The notes under the pieces are model-generated. The model was not told the origin of the DNA, ran no database searches, and saw nothing but the letters and a program-made list of their open reading frames with translations. A program made the translations under genes and the position numbers. From NCBI GenBank assembly GCA_022749755.1, contig CM040452.1:6838350-6902349 (forward strand): a stretch of DNA of 64,000 nucleotides, in the 5' to 3' direction. Positions 1 to 11,160 of the stretch are shown here, one piece after another. The DNA comes from Azadirachta indica (lineage: Eukaryota > Streptophyta > Magnoliopsida > Sapindales > Meliaceae). Every line of letters starts with the position of its first letter. Within the stretch, counting starts at the first letter, position 1.

Positions 1-17
1 CAATTTGTTGTATTCAG

Positions 18-2399
18 GATTTTATACTCAGAGGAGGTAGAAGATTTCCTTTATACAGGTAAAGGGATTAACTTTCTACAGTCTACACTAGAGGCTGCAT
101 TTTCTTGTCTCAAGTAAGAAAGATTTCAGTTTTAGTCGCATAAACTATTTGTTTGACACAAAAGCAAATTCCAAGTAATGGTTCACTTTTAAGTGCTTCC
201 TTGGAGGTCATTAGTCGCATAACTTACCATGAAGCACATAGGATTCAAAACTTAGCTAGCAGGCTAATTCCACTCTTCTTTTTGGAAATATTTAAGACAT
301 ATATAAGGTAGTTGACATTTTTTTAAGTATTTGATTAGAGATATAAAACTTGTTAACCTTTCTTCCACAGTAAAGTTGTAGAAGCTGCTCCACTGAAAGC
401 TATTGTGCTCCCTGCGATCGGAAATGATGTAGGCATTCAACTAAGAGAACAGGATCTATCCTGGAAAGATTTTCTTTCTGGTGTCAATTGTCATCCAAGG
501 TATCTTCAGTCCTGTGTTTGATACAATCTCAAAATAGTTTTTATGGTCTCCCCAATTAATGTCCTAAAACCATTTTAATCTATGGCTATGTTCTTGTGGT
601 GACAGTCCAAATTATTACTCTCCGGTTTATCTGCCGGTGGATTCTGTGATTAATATACTCTTTTCGTCAGGAACCACAGGTAGAGAAAATTTTTAACTGC
701 AGTACTTTGTCTATTCCATTTCTGTTCATGAAATAGTATTTTGTTTATCTATTGGTCTTCATCAGGTGAACCAAAAGCTATTCCATGGACACAACTTTCA
801 CCCATTCGATGTTCTTCTGAGGCATGGGCTCATGTTGATGTCAAAGCTGGTGACGTTTATTGCTGGCCAACCAACTTGGGATGGGTGATGGGACCGATTC
901 TACTATTCTCAAGCCTTCTGAATGGTGCAACTCTGGCTCTCTATCATGGCTCACCTCTCGAGCGTAGTTTTGCAAAATTTGTTCGGGTATTACTTCTATA
1001 TTTTGGTTTTTCCTTCGTATAAAAACTTATTGCCTAATATTGAATGTTTTAGTTTGGTAAGTATAACTCATTTATTGTCTGAGACATTTTCAGGATGCTG
1101 GAGTAACTATTTTGGGTACGGTTCCGAGCTTGGTAAAAGCTTGGAAGAACACAAACTGTTTGGAAGGCCTAGATTGGACAAAGATAAGGTTGTCTTTTCT
1201 TACCATCTTTAAACATAAATGTCTTCTTACAATTCGAATAAATTTGATTTATAACATACGTGTAGATCCTTTGCCTCCACTGGAGAAACCTCCAACGTTG
1301 ATGATGACCTTTGGCTTTCCTCAAAAGCTTACTACAAGCCAATCATTGAGTGTTGTGGAGGCACAGAGCTTGCCTCATCCTACATTCAAGGAAGTCCGCT
1401 ACAGCCACAAGCATTTGGAGCATTTAGTACTGCGACATTGACTACCGGCTTTGTCATTCTTGATGAGAATGGAGTTCCTTATGTAAGACTGGATAATTTG
1501 GGAATTGATGGACTGATTAATATTCTAGTTTATACTTTATGTAGGTATACCTAACCTTTTTGAACTATGTTGCAGCCGGATGATCAACCTTGTGTTGGTG
1601 AAGTGGGTTTATTCCCTGTATACCTTGGATCTACTGACAGATTGCTTAATGCTGATCATGAGGAAGTTTACTTCCGGGGAATGCCAATGTATAGAGGAAT
1701 GGTATTACTGCTGATAAAAACTTGGTTAAAATTAAAGTTTCTTGATTGAATTCACTATTTTGTAACTTTCACACATGTATCAGCAGAAACTCAGGAGACA
1801 CGGGGATATCATCAAACGAACTGTAGGGGGCTATATTGTTATGCAAGGAAGGGCTGATGACACCATGAACCTTGGCGGCATAAAGGTATTACTTCTTCCT
1901 TTTAACTTCCTCCCTGACCTTCATGTGAGCCCGATGGGACTAATTTTCTGTGCAAAAATTTTGATATGCAGACAAGTTCTGTTGAAATTGAGCGTGTTTG
2001 TGACCGTGCTGATGAAAGTATCTTGGAGACTGCTGTAATCAGTGTAGCACCACTAGGTGGCGGTCCAGAAGTTTTGGTTATATTTGTGGTACTAAAGGAA
2101 GGATTTGCCAGCCAGCCCGACAAACTTAAGAATATTTTTTCAAAAGCCATTCAAAGAAACCTCAACCCTTTGTTTAAGGTTTGATGTTAAGAAACTTTCA
2201 CATTTGATTACCGTTCAATGCAGTTTCATTCAGAGACCTTAAAAATTTCCAATCATTCTATTCTGATGTAAATTTCCATTATCAGGTGAGCTTGGTTAAA
2301 ATTGTCCCGGAGTTTCCCCGAACTGCTTCTAACAAGTTACTAAGGAGAGTTCTGAGGGATCAAGTTAAGCAGGAGCAATCTGTTCGGAGTAGAATTTAG
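18..2399 (+). CDS. AAE18: AAE17/AAE18-like acyl-activating enzyme, 5' part off the window
   Basis: Member of the AMP-forming acyl-CoA synthetase superfamily; Arabidopsis AAE17/18 are peroxisomal carboxylate-CoA ligases. Ten exons fit GT-AG junctions with continuous phase: 18-58, 371-499, 606-679, 766-986, 1094-1188, 1266-1482, 1576-1701, 1784-1885, 1972-2178 and 2286-2399 (TAG stop). The AMP-binding loop [13 protein letters not shown] spans exons 3-4. The adenylate-domain hinge region [13 protein letters not shown] lies in exon 8, and the C-terminal lobe ends in [20 protein letters not shown]. The last residues, SRI, resemble a minor plant peroxisomal targeting signal (PTS1). Exon 8 has a CAGCAG acceptor, so its start may be 1784 or 1787. 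No stop or frameshift is seen. Roughly the first third of the protein lies left of base 1. The clade assignment comes from remembered family sequence; membership of the superfamily is secure. Confidence 0.88.
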
Positions 2400-3798
2400 A
2401 AGCAAAGTTGATCAGGTCTTTCTGCATTGGATTTCAATTAATTTGTTATTGAGCGATTTGGTTTGGAAATAATATATTAGCTGGTCAAATTCTGCATTTC
2501 TTCTGCGGGACACCATTGTTGAAGAGGTGCATATTCCGTGGATGTTCTTAAGAGTTGAAATAAATAGTTATTAAGAAATCTGTTGCCCAAAACAGAAATT
2601 TTGATTCCTGTAATGATATTATTCTATTCCGAAAATAATTTCATCTCGCAGTGCTGTTTTGGTCTGGTAATGTATCATCATGAACTAAGGATCAAACTGC
2701 ATTTTTTCTGAATCCAAGGTATCATTCTTCTGATGGACAGTATTTGATATCTCCTATTTTTTCTTTGGAAGTTTATCAGAATCAGCTGGTCATGATTAAG
2801 AGTTCGTCTGAAACTGTTGTGATTCTGCCCAATTATGAAGACACAACAGTTTGGTGTTTGTTTATTTTTCAGTGATGAGGCTAAATTTGACTTGGATTCA
2901 ATCATATAGATTTTTAGACTGTAAATCGCAGACCCAGCATTTAACTGTTCTGTTTCAAAAACAAAAAAGAAAGATTATTTTCTGTTTCAAAATGTCATCT
3001 TTATTTTGAAAAATACTGTTAAAAATTAATTATATTTCTTAAAAAAATTTAATTATCTATTAATTTACTTTGAATGTAATTTCATTTATTCATCCAAAAT
3101 TTTAATATTAAAGTATCAGCATATTTAATAATTTATTATCCTACATTAAACTTCTAAAAAATAAAAATAAAAAATTGTTAAAATATTCACAAATATTACC
3201 ATAAATCTTAACTTTATCCATTAAATTAGTTATATTTGCTAGATGTTTAACAAACTAAATTAAATTTAGTGAATGAAGAAGTCGGACACGCAGTCCATTA
3301 TTGTATTTTTTCGGGTTTGATAATCATTTTTAAATTATAAAAATTAAAAAAAATGAAAGTATGATTACATCCATAATTATTTCTCAAACAATAAAAATTA
3401 CAATTATCAGATAATTGTTACTCGTCATATAGAATATAAAATGTATTATAAATTAATAAATAAATTACTACAGAGATTAAAATATATAAAATATATATAT
3501 TTCATATATATTTCCGCAGCTTCTTCTTCCTCCATTCCCCGCCAAACACCACCTAGCATATTCACGAAAATAGAAGTCCTAGCGCAATCAAACGCAAGAC
3601 AAAGTTCGACACAACCCTTCAAAGATTTGTTAACTAACCTGGTGGTTGTTATTGCAGAACACAACTGCTTGTGTTTAGTTTAACAAGACCACGTGGTTGA
3701 ACTTTCCCTCTTATTCTACCTACTACTGCAGTTAATATTTGCCTCTGAACTATAACAGAGACTGAAGAAAGAGCACAAATTTGACCCGGGAAGGGAAA
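2400..3798. other. 3' region of AAE gene and intergenic DNA
   Basis: About 2400-2950 still resembles the sequence downstream of the second AAE copy (compare 8521-9000: shared phrases around 'tgttgaagaggtgcatatt' and 'gaagacacaacagtt'). It is therefore 3' UTR or flank included in the tandem duplication. From 2950 the DNA is AT-rich spacer with no credible ORF. The last ~100 bases would be the 5' leader of the second copy. Confidence 0.6.
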
Positions 3799-4109
3799 AT
3801 GGGGAAGAGCATAAGGGAAGTGGGGGTCGAAGATTTGAAAGAAGTGATCAGAGGAAGAAATGGGTTTGACCCAAGAGAGGTTTGGAAGGAATTGGTGGAT
3901 AGAAAGTTGCTAAAGCCATTGCACCCACATGGCTGCGTCAGTTCGTTTATTAGCGTGTATAATGATAGGGATGTCTCCAAAAATGGACCTCCTCCATACT
4001 GGTTTCCTTGTCCGTTATGTTTCTCACACTATCTCTGGTTTCCTTCTCCGTTATGTTCTCACACTATCTTTCTGCTTATTTAGTGTTATATTGTTGCCTT
4101 TTTTGTGTG

Positions 4110-5035
4110 TTTTTGTTGCTTTTGTTGTCTTTTGTTACTTGAAATTGGTTTTGATATATTAGATATTGGGATTGGAAGATTTAATCAAGTTCTGTGTAGT
4201 TGTTGTAGGTGTTTTGTTGTCTTTGCTACCTGAAATTGCCAGTGTTTTTTGACATATTTGAACGATTTGATAAGTTCTGAATAGCTGCTGTGGGATGTTG
4301 CTTTTGTTGTCTTTGCAACTTGAAATTGCTGGTAGTTTTGACATATGTGAGATTGGGAGCAAAGTGCTTAATCAAGTTTGGGAAAGTTGTCGGGGATGTT
4401 TTATTGCTTTATTGCCTTTGCTACTTGAAATTGCCAATAGTTTGACTTCTTGGAGATTGGCATTAAAATATTTGACAAGTTTTATCGTTGTGGGATGTTT
4501 TCGTTGCTTTTTTGTCTTTTGCTACTTGAAATTGTCAATAGTTGTGACTTATTTGAGTTTGGGATTAAATAGTTGATCAAGTTTTGGATAGTTGTTGTGG
4601 GGTGTTTTTGTTGCTTTCGTTGTCTTTGCTACCTGAAATGCTAGTAGTTTTGACATATTTGAAATTGGGGTGAATGCCTATTATCGCCTAATTTTTCAGT
4701 TAATGTTTCATTATCTCTTTATATTTTCTGTAATATCCTATCATCCCCTGAGTTCCGATTTTGTTCTTTAATATTTCTAATATTTTCGATTTTACCATTT
4801 GTAAATTAATTAAACTGAAGGGTAAAATTGAAAAAAAAAAAATCAGGGGGTGATGGAGTATTATACAAAATATAAAGGGTAATGGAATATTAGCTAAAAA
4901 AAATAGGAGGTAATGGGCATTCTCTGAGTAAAGGATTTGATCATGTTTTCCTTTTCTTTTCTTTCTTCTTTGTTGTTTTCATCTTTGCTACTTGAAATTC
5001 CCAGTAGTTTGACATATTTCAGATTGGGGAGCGAA
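4110..5035. repeat. ~90-108 bp minisatellite in the AAE pseudogene intron
   Basis: A degenerate tandem repeat whose hallmark is a TTTGCTACTTGAAATTG core followed by GACATATTTGAGATTGGG. Cores begin near 4134, 4225, 4315, 4420, 4521, 4628 and 4987, so spacing is 90-108 bases except for the last interval. That interval is longer by about one MITE (4672-4922); subtracting the MITE restores a ~108-base spacing. The array lies within the first intron of the pseudogene. Confidence 0.8.
4672..4922. mobile_element. Foldback MITE-like element, ~251 bp
   Basis: The left end reads GAATGCCTATTATCGCCTAA. The right end is its imperfect reverse complement, TTAGGAGGTAATGGGCATTC in outline. Complementarity continues inward (Cat-tatctctttatatttt on the left against aaaatataaagggtaatgg on the right), so nearly the whole element can fold into one hairpin with a central AT-rich turn. 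It has no coding capacity. It sits inside one unit of the surrounding minisatellite. I could not define a convincing target-site duplication, so the superfamily is not assigned. Confidence 0.75.
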
Positions 5036-8000
5036 AGTTCTGATATGTGATTCAATAAGGGTCCTTGCGCTATTCTATAATTTTTGTGTGTATTAATCCA
5101 CTTCTTTGATTGAAATAATGTCAAATTTATCTCAGCATCAAAGTTTGAATCTTTTCTCTAAGCTGAATCCAATGTTTTCAGTCTTTTTTTTTTTTTTCAA
5201 ATCAAAAAGAAAAAATAATATGCTGTGCAATGGAAATTTACGGTCCAAAGTTTTTAGGCGCTATGTACAAAGATCCTATAACTAGTTTTAGCCTCTTTCA
5301 GAAATTCACAGTTCAACATCCTGAGGTTTGTACTTTTATGGAACATATTTCATTCATTTCTTTATTTCAATGTTAAATTTAGCTGAATTTTCATGTTTGT
5401 AAGTTATTATGTGACTTTGTTTTCTTCTGAATTTTGTCTGGGTATTGGTTTTTAGGCTTATTGGTCAATTGTTCTCAAAGAGATTTTGGTTGTATTTCCT
5501 GAACCCCAAAGTGTATTCTAGATAGAACTGATAAGTCAAAACATGCAGAACATGGCTTCCGGTTTCAGTTTTGAATATTGCCAAGTCCTGTTTGTAACCT
5601 TCCAATCATCCAAGAAAAAATGATGATAGTGTGGCTATTGTGTGGAGAGATGATAGATGTGATGACTCCACTGTTAACCGCATGACATATAAAGAACTTC
5701 AAAAACAAGTAATGTATGCTTTCATGCATTATTTTTCAGTGTTTGCATCTAATCGTAACGAGTTCCTTCATTTCAATTTAATTTAATTTTCCTCTATTTT
5801 AACGTTTATTGATACTGCTACTACAGGAATTACAGGTTGGTGACTAGTGCACTGGATACAACATTTTCAAAGGGTGATGCAATTGCAATTGATATGCCAA
5901 TGACAGTCCATGCAGTTATTAGATTTGGCAATTGTACTAGCTGGATATGTTGTCATATCAATAGCTGACAGCTTTGCTGCACAGGAGATTGCAACTCGTT
6001 TGTGAGTGTCCAAGGTGAAGGTAAAGGGTATCTTTACTCACGTGATCTTTCATTACTGTAGTTCATCTTATCTGCAAAGGATTACAATTTCTCTTATCTG
6101 TCACTTCTCTGCTTCTGTATGTTCGCAATGATTCTATTTACTATTATGTGTGCATTTTTTTTTCTCAAGCAAGAAAGTTTCCAGTTTTACTGGTGGAAAC
6201 TATTTGTTTGACACAAAAGTAAATTCAAGTAACCGTTCACTTTAAGTGCTTCCCTGAAGGCCATTCATGAGAGTGCCTTATTATAAGGCACTTAGGATTG
6301 AAAAGTTAACTTGCATGCTAATTCCACTCTTCTTTTCTGAATTATTATGATATACACTAGGTTAGTTGGATGTGTTTTTAAGTATTTCGCTAGAAATATA
6401 AACGTTATTCATCTTTCTTTTACAGCAAAGTTGTCGAAACTGCTCCGCCGAAAGCTATTGTGCTCCCTGTTATTGGAATTGACGTAGGCATTCAACTCAG
6501 AGAACAGGATCTATCGTGGAAATATTTTCTTTCTGGTGTCAATCAACACCCAAGATATCATAGTCCTATACCATTCAATGCAATATCGCCAAATAGTTTA
6601 ATGGTTTCTCCAATTAATATGTGTTAAACCATTTTAATGTATTACAACAGCCTTGTGGCAACAGTCCAAATTACTATTCTCCAGTTTATAAACTGGCGGA
6701 CTCTGTAATTAATATACTCTTTCATCAAAAAACACAGGCTGAGAAAATTTTTAACTGCAGTATTTGGTCTATTCTTGGCCATGTTTTGACATTTGCATTC
6801 ATAAAATAGTATTTTGTTTGTCTATTGGCCTTCATAAGGTGAACCAAAAGCTATTCCATGGACTCAGCTTTCAGCTATTTGATGTTGTTCTGAGGCATGG
6901 GCTCATATTGAGCTAAAAGTTGGCGATGTTTATTGCCAGCCAACAAATTTGGGATGGGTGATGAGAGTGGTTCTACTTTTCTCAGGCTTTCTGAAAGGTG
7001 GAACTCTTGCTCTCTATCATGGATTGTGTCTTGAGCGCAGTTTTGGAAAATATGTTCACGTTACACTTCTATATTTGGTTTTTCCTTTGTATAGGAAATG
7101 GGAATTGTGAGATTTTCTAATCTATACCTTTTTTATTTTCCACATCAATCTCAGGATGCAGGAGTAACTGTTTTGGGTATGGTTCCCAGCCTTGTAAAAG
7201 CTTTGGAAGAATACAGACTGCCTGGAAGGCCTAGATTGGACAATATAAGGTAATTTCCTGATTCCATCTTCAAACGTAGATGTCTTCTTATAATTCTGAT
7301 TAAAGTTGACTCAAAACATACGTGGAGATCCTTTACCTCCACCAGATAAACCTTCAATGTTGATGATGACCTTTGGCTTTCCTAAGAAACTTACTACAAG
7401 CCAGTTATTGAATGTTGCGGAGGCACGGAGCTTGCCTCGTCCTACATCATAGCAAGTCTGCTGCAGCCTTAAGCATTTGGAGTATTTAGTACTGCATATT
7501 GACAACAGGCTTTGTCATTCTTGATGAGCATGGAGTTCCTAAGATGTTTTCTGGATCTATCTGGATTAATTTAGAGCAGTTGCTAGATGTGATATTATGC
7601 AACAATTTGGAGCTAGATTGGTCGTTGATATTCTAGTTTATACTGTATATGGGTATGCTTAGCCTTTTTTAACTATTCTACAGCCAGATGATTGACCTTG
7701 TGTTGGTGCAGTGGGTTTATTGCCTCTATACCTACTGACGGATTTCGTACTGTTGTTCATGAGGAAGCTTACTTCTGGGAATGCCAATGTATAAAGGAAT
7801 GGTATTACTGCTGATAAAAACTTGGTTAAAAATTAAAATTTCCTGATGGCATGCACTGTTTCATTACTTAAAAGTACTATTTTGCAACTTTCTCATGTGT
7901 GTTGGCAGATCTTCAGATGATGTGGAGAAATCATTAAACGAACTGTAGGGGGCTATATTCTTATTCAAGGAAGGGCTGACGACACCATGAACCTTGGTGG

Positions 8001-8520
8001 CATAAAGTTATTACTTTTTCCTTCTGAGTTCCTCCCCCATCCTGATGTGAGCCGGATTGGACTAATTGTTCATGTGCAAAATTTGATATGCAGACAAGTT
8101 CCATTGAAATTCAGTGCGTGTGACCAAGCTGATAAAATTATCTTGGAGGCTGCTGCAATAAGTGTATCACCAGTTGATGGTGGTCCAGAAGTGTTGGTTA
8201 TATTTGCGGTACTCAAGAAAGGATTTACCAGCCAACCAGGCAATCTTAAGACAATATTTCGAAAGCCATTCAAAGCAACCTCAATCCTTTGTTTAAGGTT
8301 TGGTGCTAAATCCTTCACATTGCATGCCATTTCATGTAGTTTCATCAGAGACCGTAAAAATTTCCGGTCATTCTATTCTGATGTGATATGTGATTTCAAT
8401 TGCCAGGTGAGCTTGGTTAAGACTGTACCGGAGTTTCCTCGAACTGCTTCTAACAAGTTACTGAGGAGAGTTCTGAGGGATCAAATTAAGGAAGAGCTAT
8501 CTCTTTGGAGTATAATTTAA

Positions 8521-10083
8521 AAGCAACATAGATCAGTTCTTTCTGCATCAGATGTCAACCCGTATACTCTGTTCTTGTGTCATCTGGATTGGAAATAATG
8601 TATCAGCTGTTCAATTCTGCATTTCTCTGCAATATTTGTTATCTTTTTTGCAACACCATTGTTGAAGATGTGCATATTGTTATGTTGTTCTTAGAGATGA
8701 AATAAAGAGTTCTTGAGAAATGAATATATGTTGCCTGTTCGATTAATCCTGTAACGATATTATTGCTTTTAGGAAGTAATTTCATGTGGCAGTTCTGTTT
8801 TGGTGTGGAATCTGAATTCAGGTTTGGTATGTAATGAATTGTTGGATGCCAACTGCATTTTCTGAGTCTCAGGTGGCTTTCTTCAGATGGACAGTACCTG
8901 GTCGCATATAGTTGTTCTTTGCAAAGTTTTACCAGAATTTGCTGGTCAAGCTTAAGAGTTTGTAAGTAGTTGCTTCTGCTAAATTTTGAAAACACAACAG
9001 TTAAATGACTAGGAACTCAGAGCTCTGTTAAGCCCTGAAGGGCCCGGACCTCCATGAAAATTACCCATGAGTTTTTTTTTTTAATTCCTCTTTTTCTTGT
9101 GTCCATCTAGCTTTAAATGTAATTTTATACTGTAACTTCTATAAATGTTATATTTTTTACCCCGAAATATCAACTAAAAATAAGAATAGTTGTTTATTCA
9201 TTATCTCTTCTGATACTTTTTAACGAATTTGTCACTATAAATTTTGTTTCTTTCGATTATGAACCCCAATTTCAGATTTTTTTTCTTATGTATTGGCCTC
9301 AGTATATTTTATTTTTTTTCATTATGACCCCCAACTGCTTGTGTCTCAGGAAACACCCATTTTGGCCTAGAAGCTAATTAAGGTTCACTTGCCTTCGTAT
9401 AAAAATGCCAACAACAATCTAAGTGCAAAACTTGCATATACATCCCTAATTAAAAGTAAAAGCAATTTTTTTCAACAACTTCTAGCAGTTGTTTTCTTTG
9501 ATTACATTTTTATTTTCTAAATCCCACATATCTGACGACAACAATCTAATATTGCCATGTCATTTTAAATAAATAGAATTATTATTTTTAGTATTACTGA
9601 TATTTATTAGGTTAAATAAGAATTTTCGCACGCTTAGGTTTGCTTTCTTTTCAAATTAGACCGACAAATTATAATATCAAAAGTTGGACTTTAATTTTAA
9701 TTCAATTTAAATTTTTCTAAGAGGGAAAGTCCCAAATATCACATTGTTAACAAAGGGTTATCTGGCTTAGGTTATAAAGATTGCATTTTTTAATTTTAAT
9801 TATGTAGATGCTTATTAAAACGCTAAACTCAAGAACAAATTGAAATTGTAACATATTTTTAGAGCAAACAATATCTAATTGGTCGGATTGCTACCTCAGG
9901 AATCGCATATGGAAGTGGAACTAGTAAAATAAAACTTTATTTATTACATTAAATATTTGACGTAGGAGTCTTAAGGATGAATACTCCTGAAAGATTGAAA
10001 CAATAATATTCTTCACTTACTTTTACATCTTGTGCTTTATTTTCATCACTCAAAACAAGAAGCTACAATTCTTAATTAAGAAC
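8521..10083. other. Intergenic spacer between AAE pseudogene and F6'H copy 1
   Basis: 8521-9000 is the degenerate 3' flank of the AAE pseudogene, homologous to 2400-2950. 9000-9950 is AT-rich spacer without a supportable gene. 9950-10083 is the probable 3' UTR of F6'H copy 1 (read on the minus strand), and similar sequence follows the other copies. Confidence 0.6.
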
Positions 10084-11160
10084 TTAATTCATTTTAGCAA
10101 AATCAACTGTCTTCTTTCCATCGTGTGCTTTCCTGAAGAAATGCTTCACGTAATCCGAATACAGAACTTCCCTGTACACTGCCTTCTCCCCGTTTGCAAG
10201 CACTTCTGGCAAAGGAAAAATTATGTCATGAGGTCTCGGGTTGATGAAAATTGGGACTGAAATCCTGTTCCTGCTTCCATTCGCAATCACACAGTGCTCT
10301 ACACTTCTGTATTTCCCATTGCTTAGAATTTGTAATGCATCTCCAATATTTATCACCAGGGATCCGTTAACAGGAGGGACATGAATCCAGCTATCTCCGT
10401 CTCCTCTCACATAAAGTCCTCCGATGTCGTCCTGGAGGAGAACGGTGAGGGTCGAGACGTCGGAGTGGCGGCCAACACCAATGGTGAGTTCAGGGTTGGG
10501 ACAAATGGGATAGTAGTTCAGGTTAGTTCTCACTGAACCCATGAGAAGTTTCTCTTTTGTTTCGTCAATTTCGGTCACGTTTAGCCCTTTCATTAAGACT
10601 TGCAACAGCTGTTTAATAAGAACTTCGGAACTTTTCATGTATTCCAGCACTTCATCCTTGCAAACAGAAGGCCACAAAGCGGAAGCTTCATCCTCAGAAA
10701 CGTAAAACAGGCTCAGGAAATCTTTCCACTCCAGGGCCTTCTCTGCCTGAGTGTTAAAGCTTGTTCCAAACCTGACATTGCTGGAGGGAGAAAGCTCTTT
10801 CGAGTACTTGTTCTTCTCCTCTGCCGACAACCCAAAAAACCTGTGAGTCGCGGCCTTGACTCTGTCTAGGACTTCCAGGGGAACGCAATGGTTAACAACC
10901 TGGAAGAATCCCCACTTCTCAGCGGCATCACAAATGGATTTTGCAACCTCTGCATCATCCCATTTTGACATATCAATTACAGGAATGGAAGCCTGAGGCA
11001 GAATATCAGCCTCATCGATCCTCTCTTCCAAGGGATGAATATATTGTTTAGGGAGAGATTTCAGGCCCAGTTCAGACAGCCCCTTTACTCCATTCCCTTT
11101 GTTAATGACAAAGTCAGAAAGAGCTGAGGAGTCGGTGAAAGATAAAGCTGTTGGTGCCAT
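10084..11160 (-). CDS. F6'H: Feruloyl-CoA/p-coumaroyl-CoA ortho-hydroxylase, copy 1 (intronless)
   Basis: A 2-oxoglutarate/Fe(II) dioxygenase of the coumarin-forming clade. The family hydroxylates the ring ortho position of feruloyl-CoA (to scopoletin) or p-coumaroyl-CoA (to umbelliferone) in the cytosol. It is a 358-residue protein in one uninterrupted exon. The N-terminal dioxygenase domain starts at IPVIDMSKW (~59). The iron ligands are the HSD of [10 protein letters not shown] (H232, D234) and the H of SVEHCV (H289). The 2-oxoglutarate-binding Arg/Ser pair is in RNRIS. Compared with copy 2 it lacks one residue after YVRG and has a shorter tail, FAKMN. The start is the conserved MAPTALSF. 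It is transcribed away from copy 2. Substrate preference cannot be read from the sequence. Confidence 0.93.
   Translation of the reverse strand: MAPTALSFTDSSALSDFVINKGNGVKGLSELGLKSLPKQYIHPLEERIDEADILPQASIPVIDMSKWDDAEVAKSICDAAEKWGFFQVVNHCVPLEVLDRVKAATHRFFGLSAEEKNKYSKELSPSSNVRFGTSFNTQAEKALEWKDFLSLFYVSEDEASALWPSVCKDEVLEYMKSSEVLIKQLLQVLMKGLNVTEIDETKEKLLMGSVRTNLNYYPICPNPELTIGVGRHSDVSTLTVLLQDDIGGLYVRGDGDSWIHVPPVNGSLVINIGDALQILSNGKYRSVEHCVIANGSRNRISVPIFINPRPHDIIFPLPEVLANGEKAVYREVLYSDYVKHFFRKAHDGKKTVDFAKMN

Larger units (their letters stand above)
3799..8520 (+). pseudogene. AAE17/18-like tandem duplicate, inactivated
   Basis: A second copy of the upstream acyl-activating enzyme in the same orientation with matching exon order. 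Recognisable exons lie near 3799-3990 (start MGKSIREVGVEDL), 5236-5325, 5455-5700, 5826-6010, 6426-6555, 6650-6740, 6839-7060, 7155-7250, 7325-7550, 7683-7800, 7909-8008, 8095-8300 and 8407-8520. Damage is extensive: a frameshift near 5925 and a TGA near 6002 in the AGYVV..ATRL exon; the AMP-binding loop SSGTTG replaced by HQKTQ near 6725; TGA near 6880; TGA near 7692 where the intact copy reads PDDQP. The C-terminus is SLWSII, so the SRI tripeptide is lost. Exon-by-exon similarity shows that it is a segmental duplicate, not a retrocopy. Transcription is possible, but a working enzyme is not. Confidence 0.88.
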
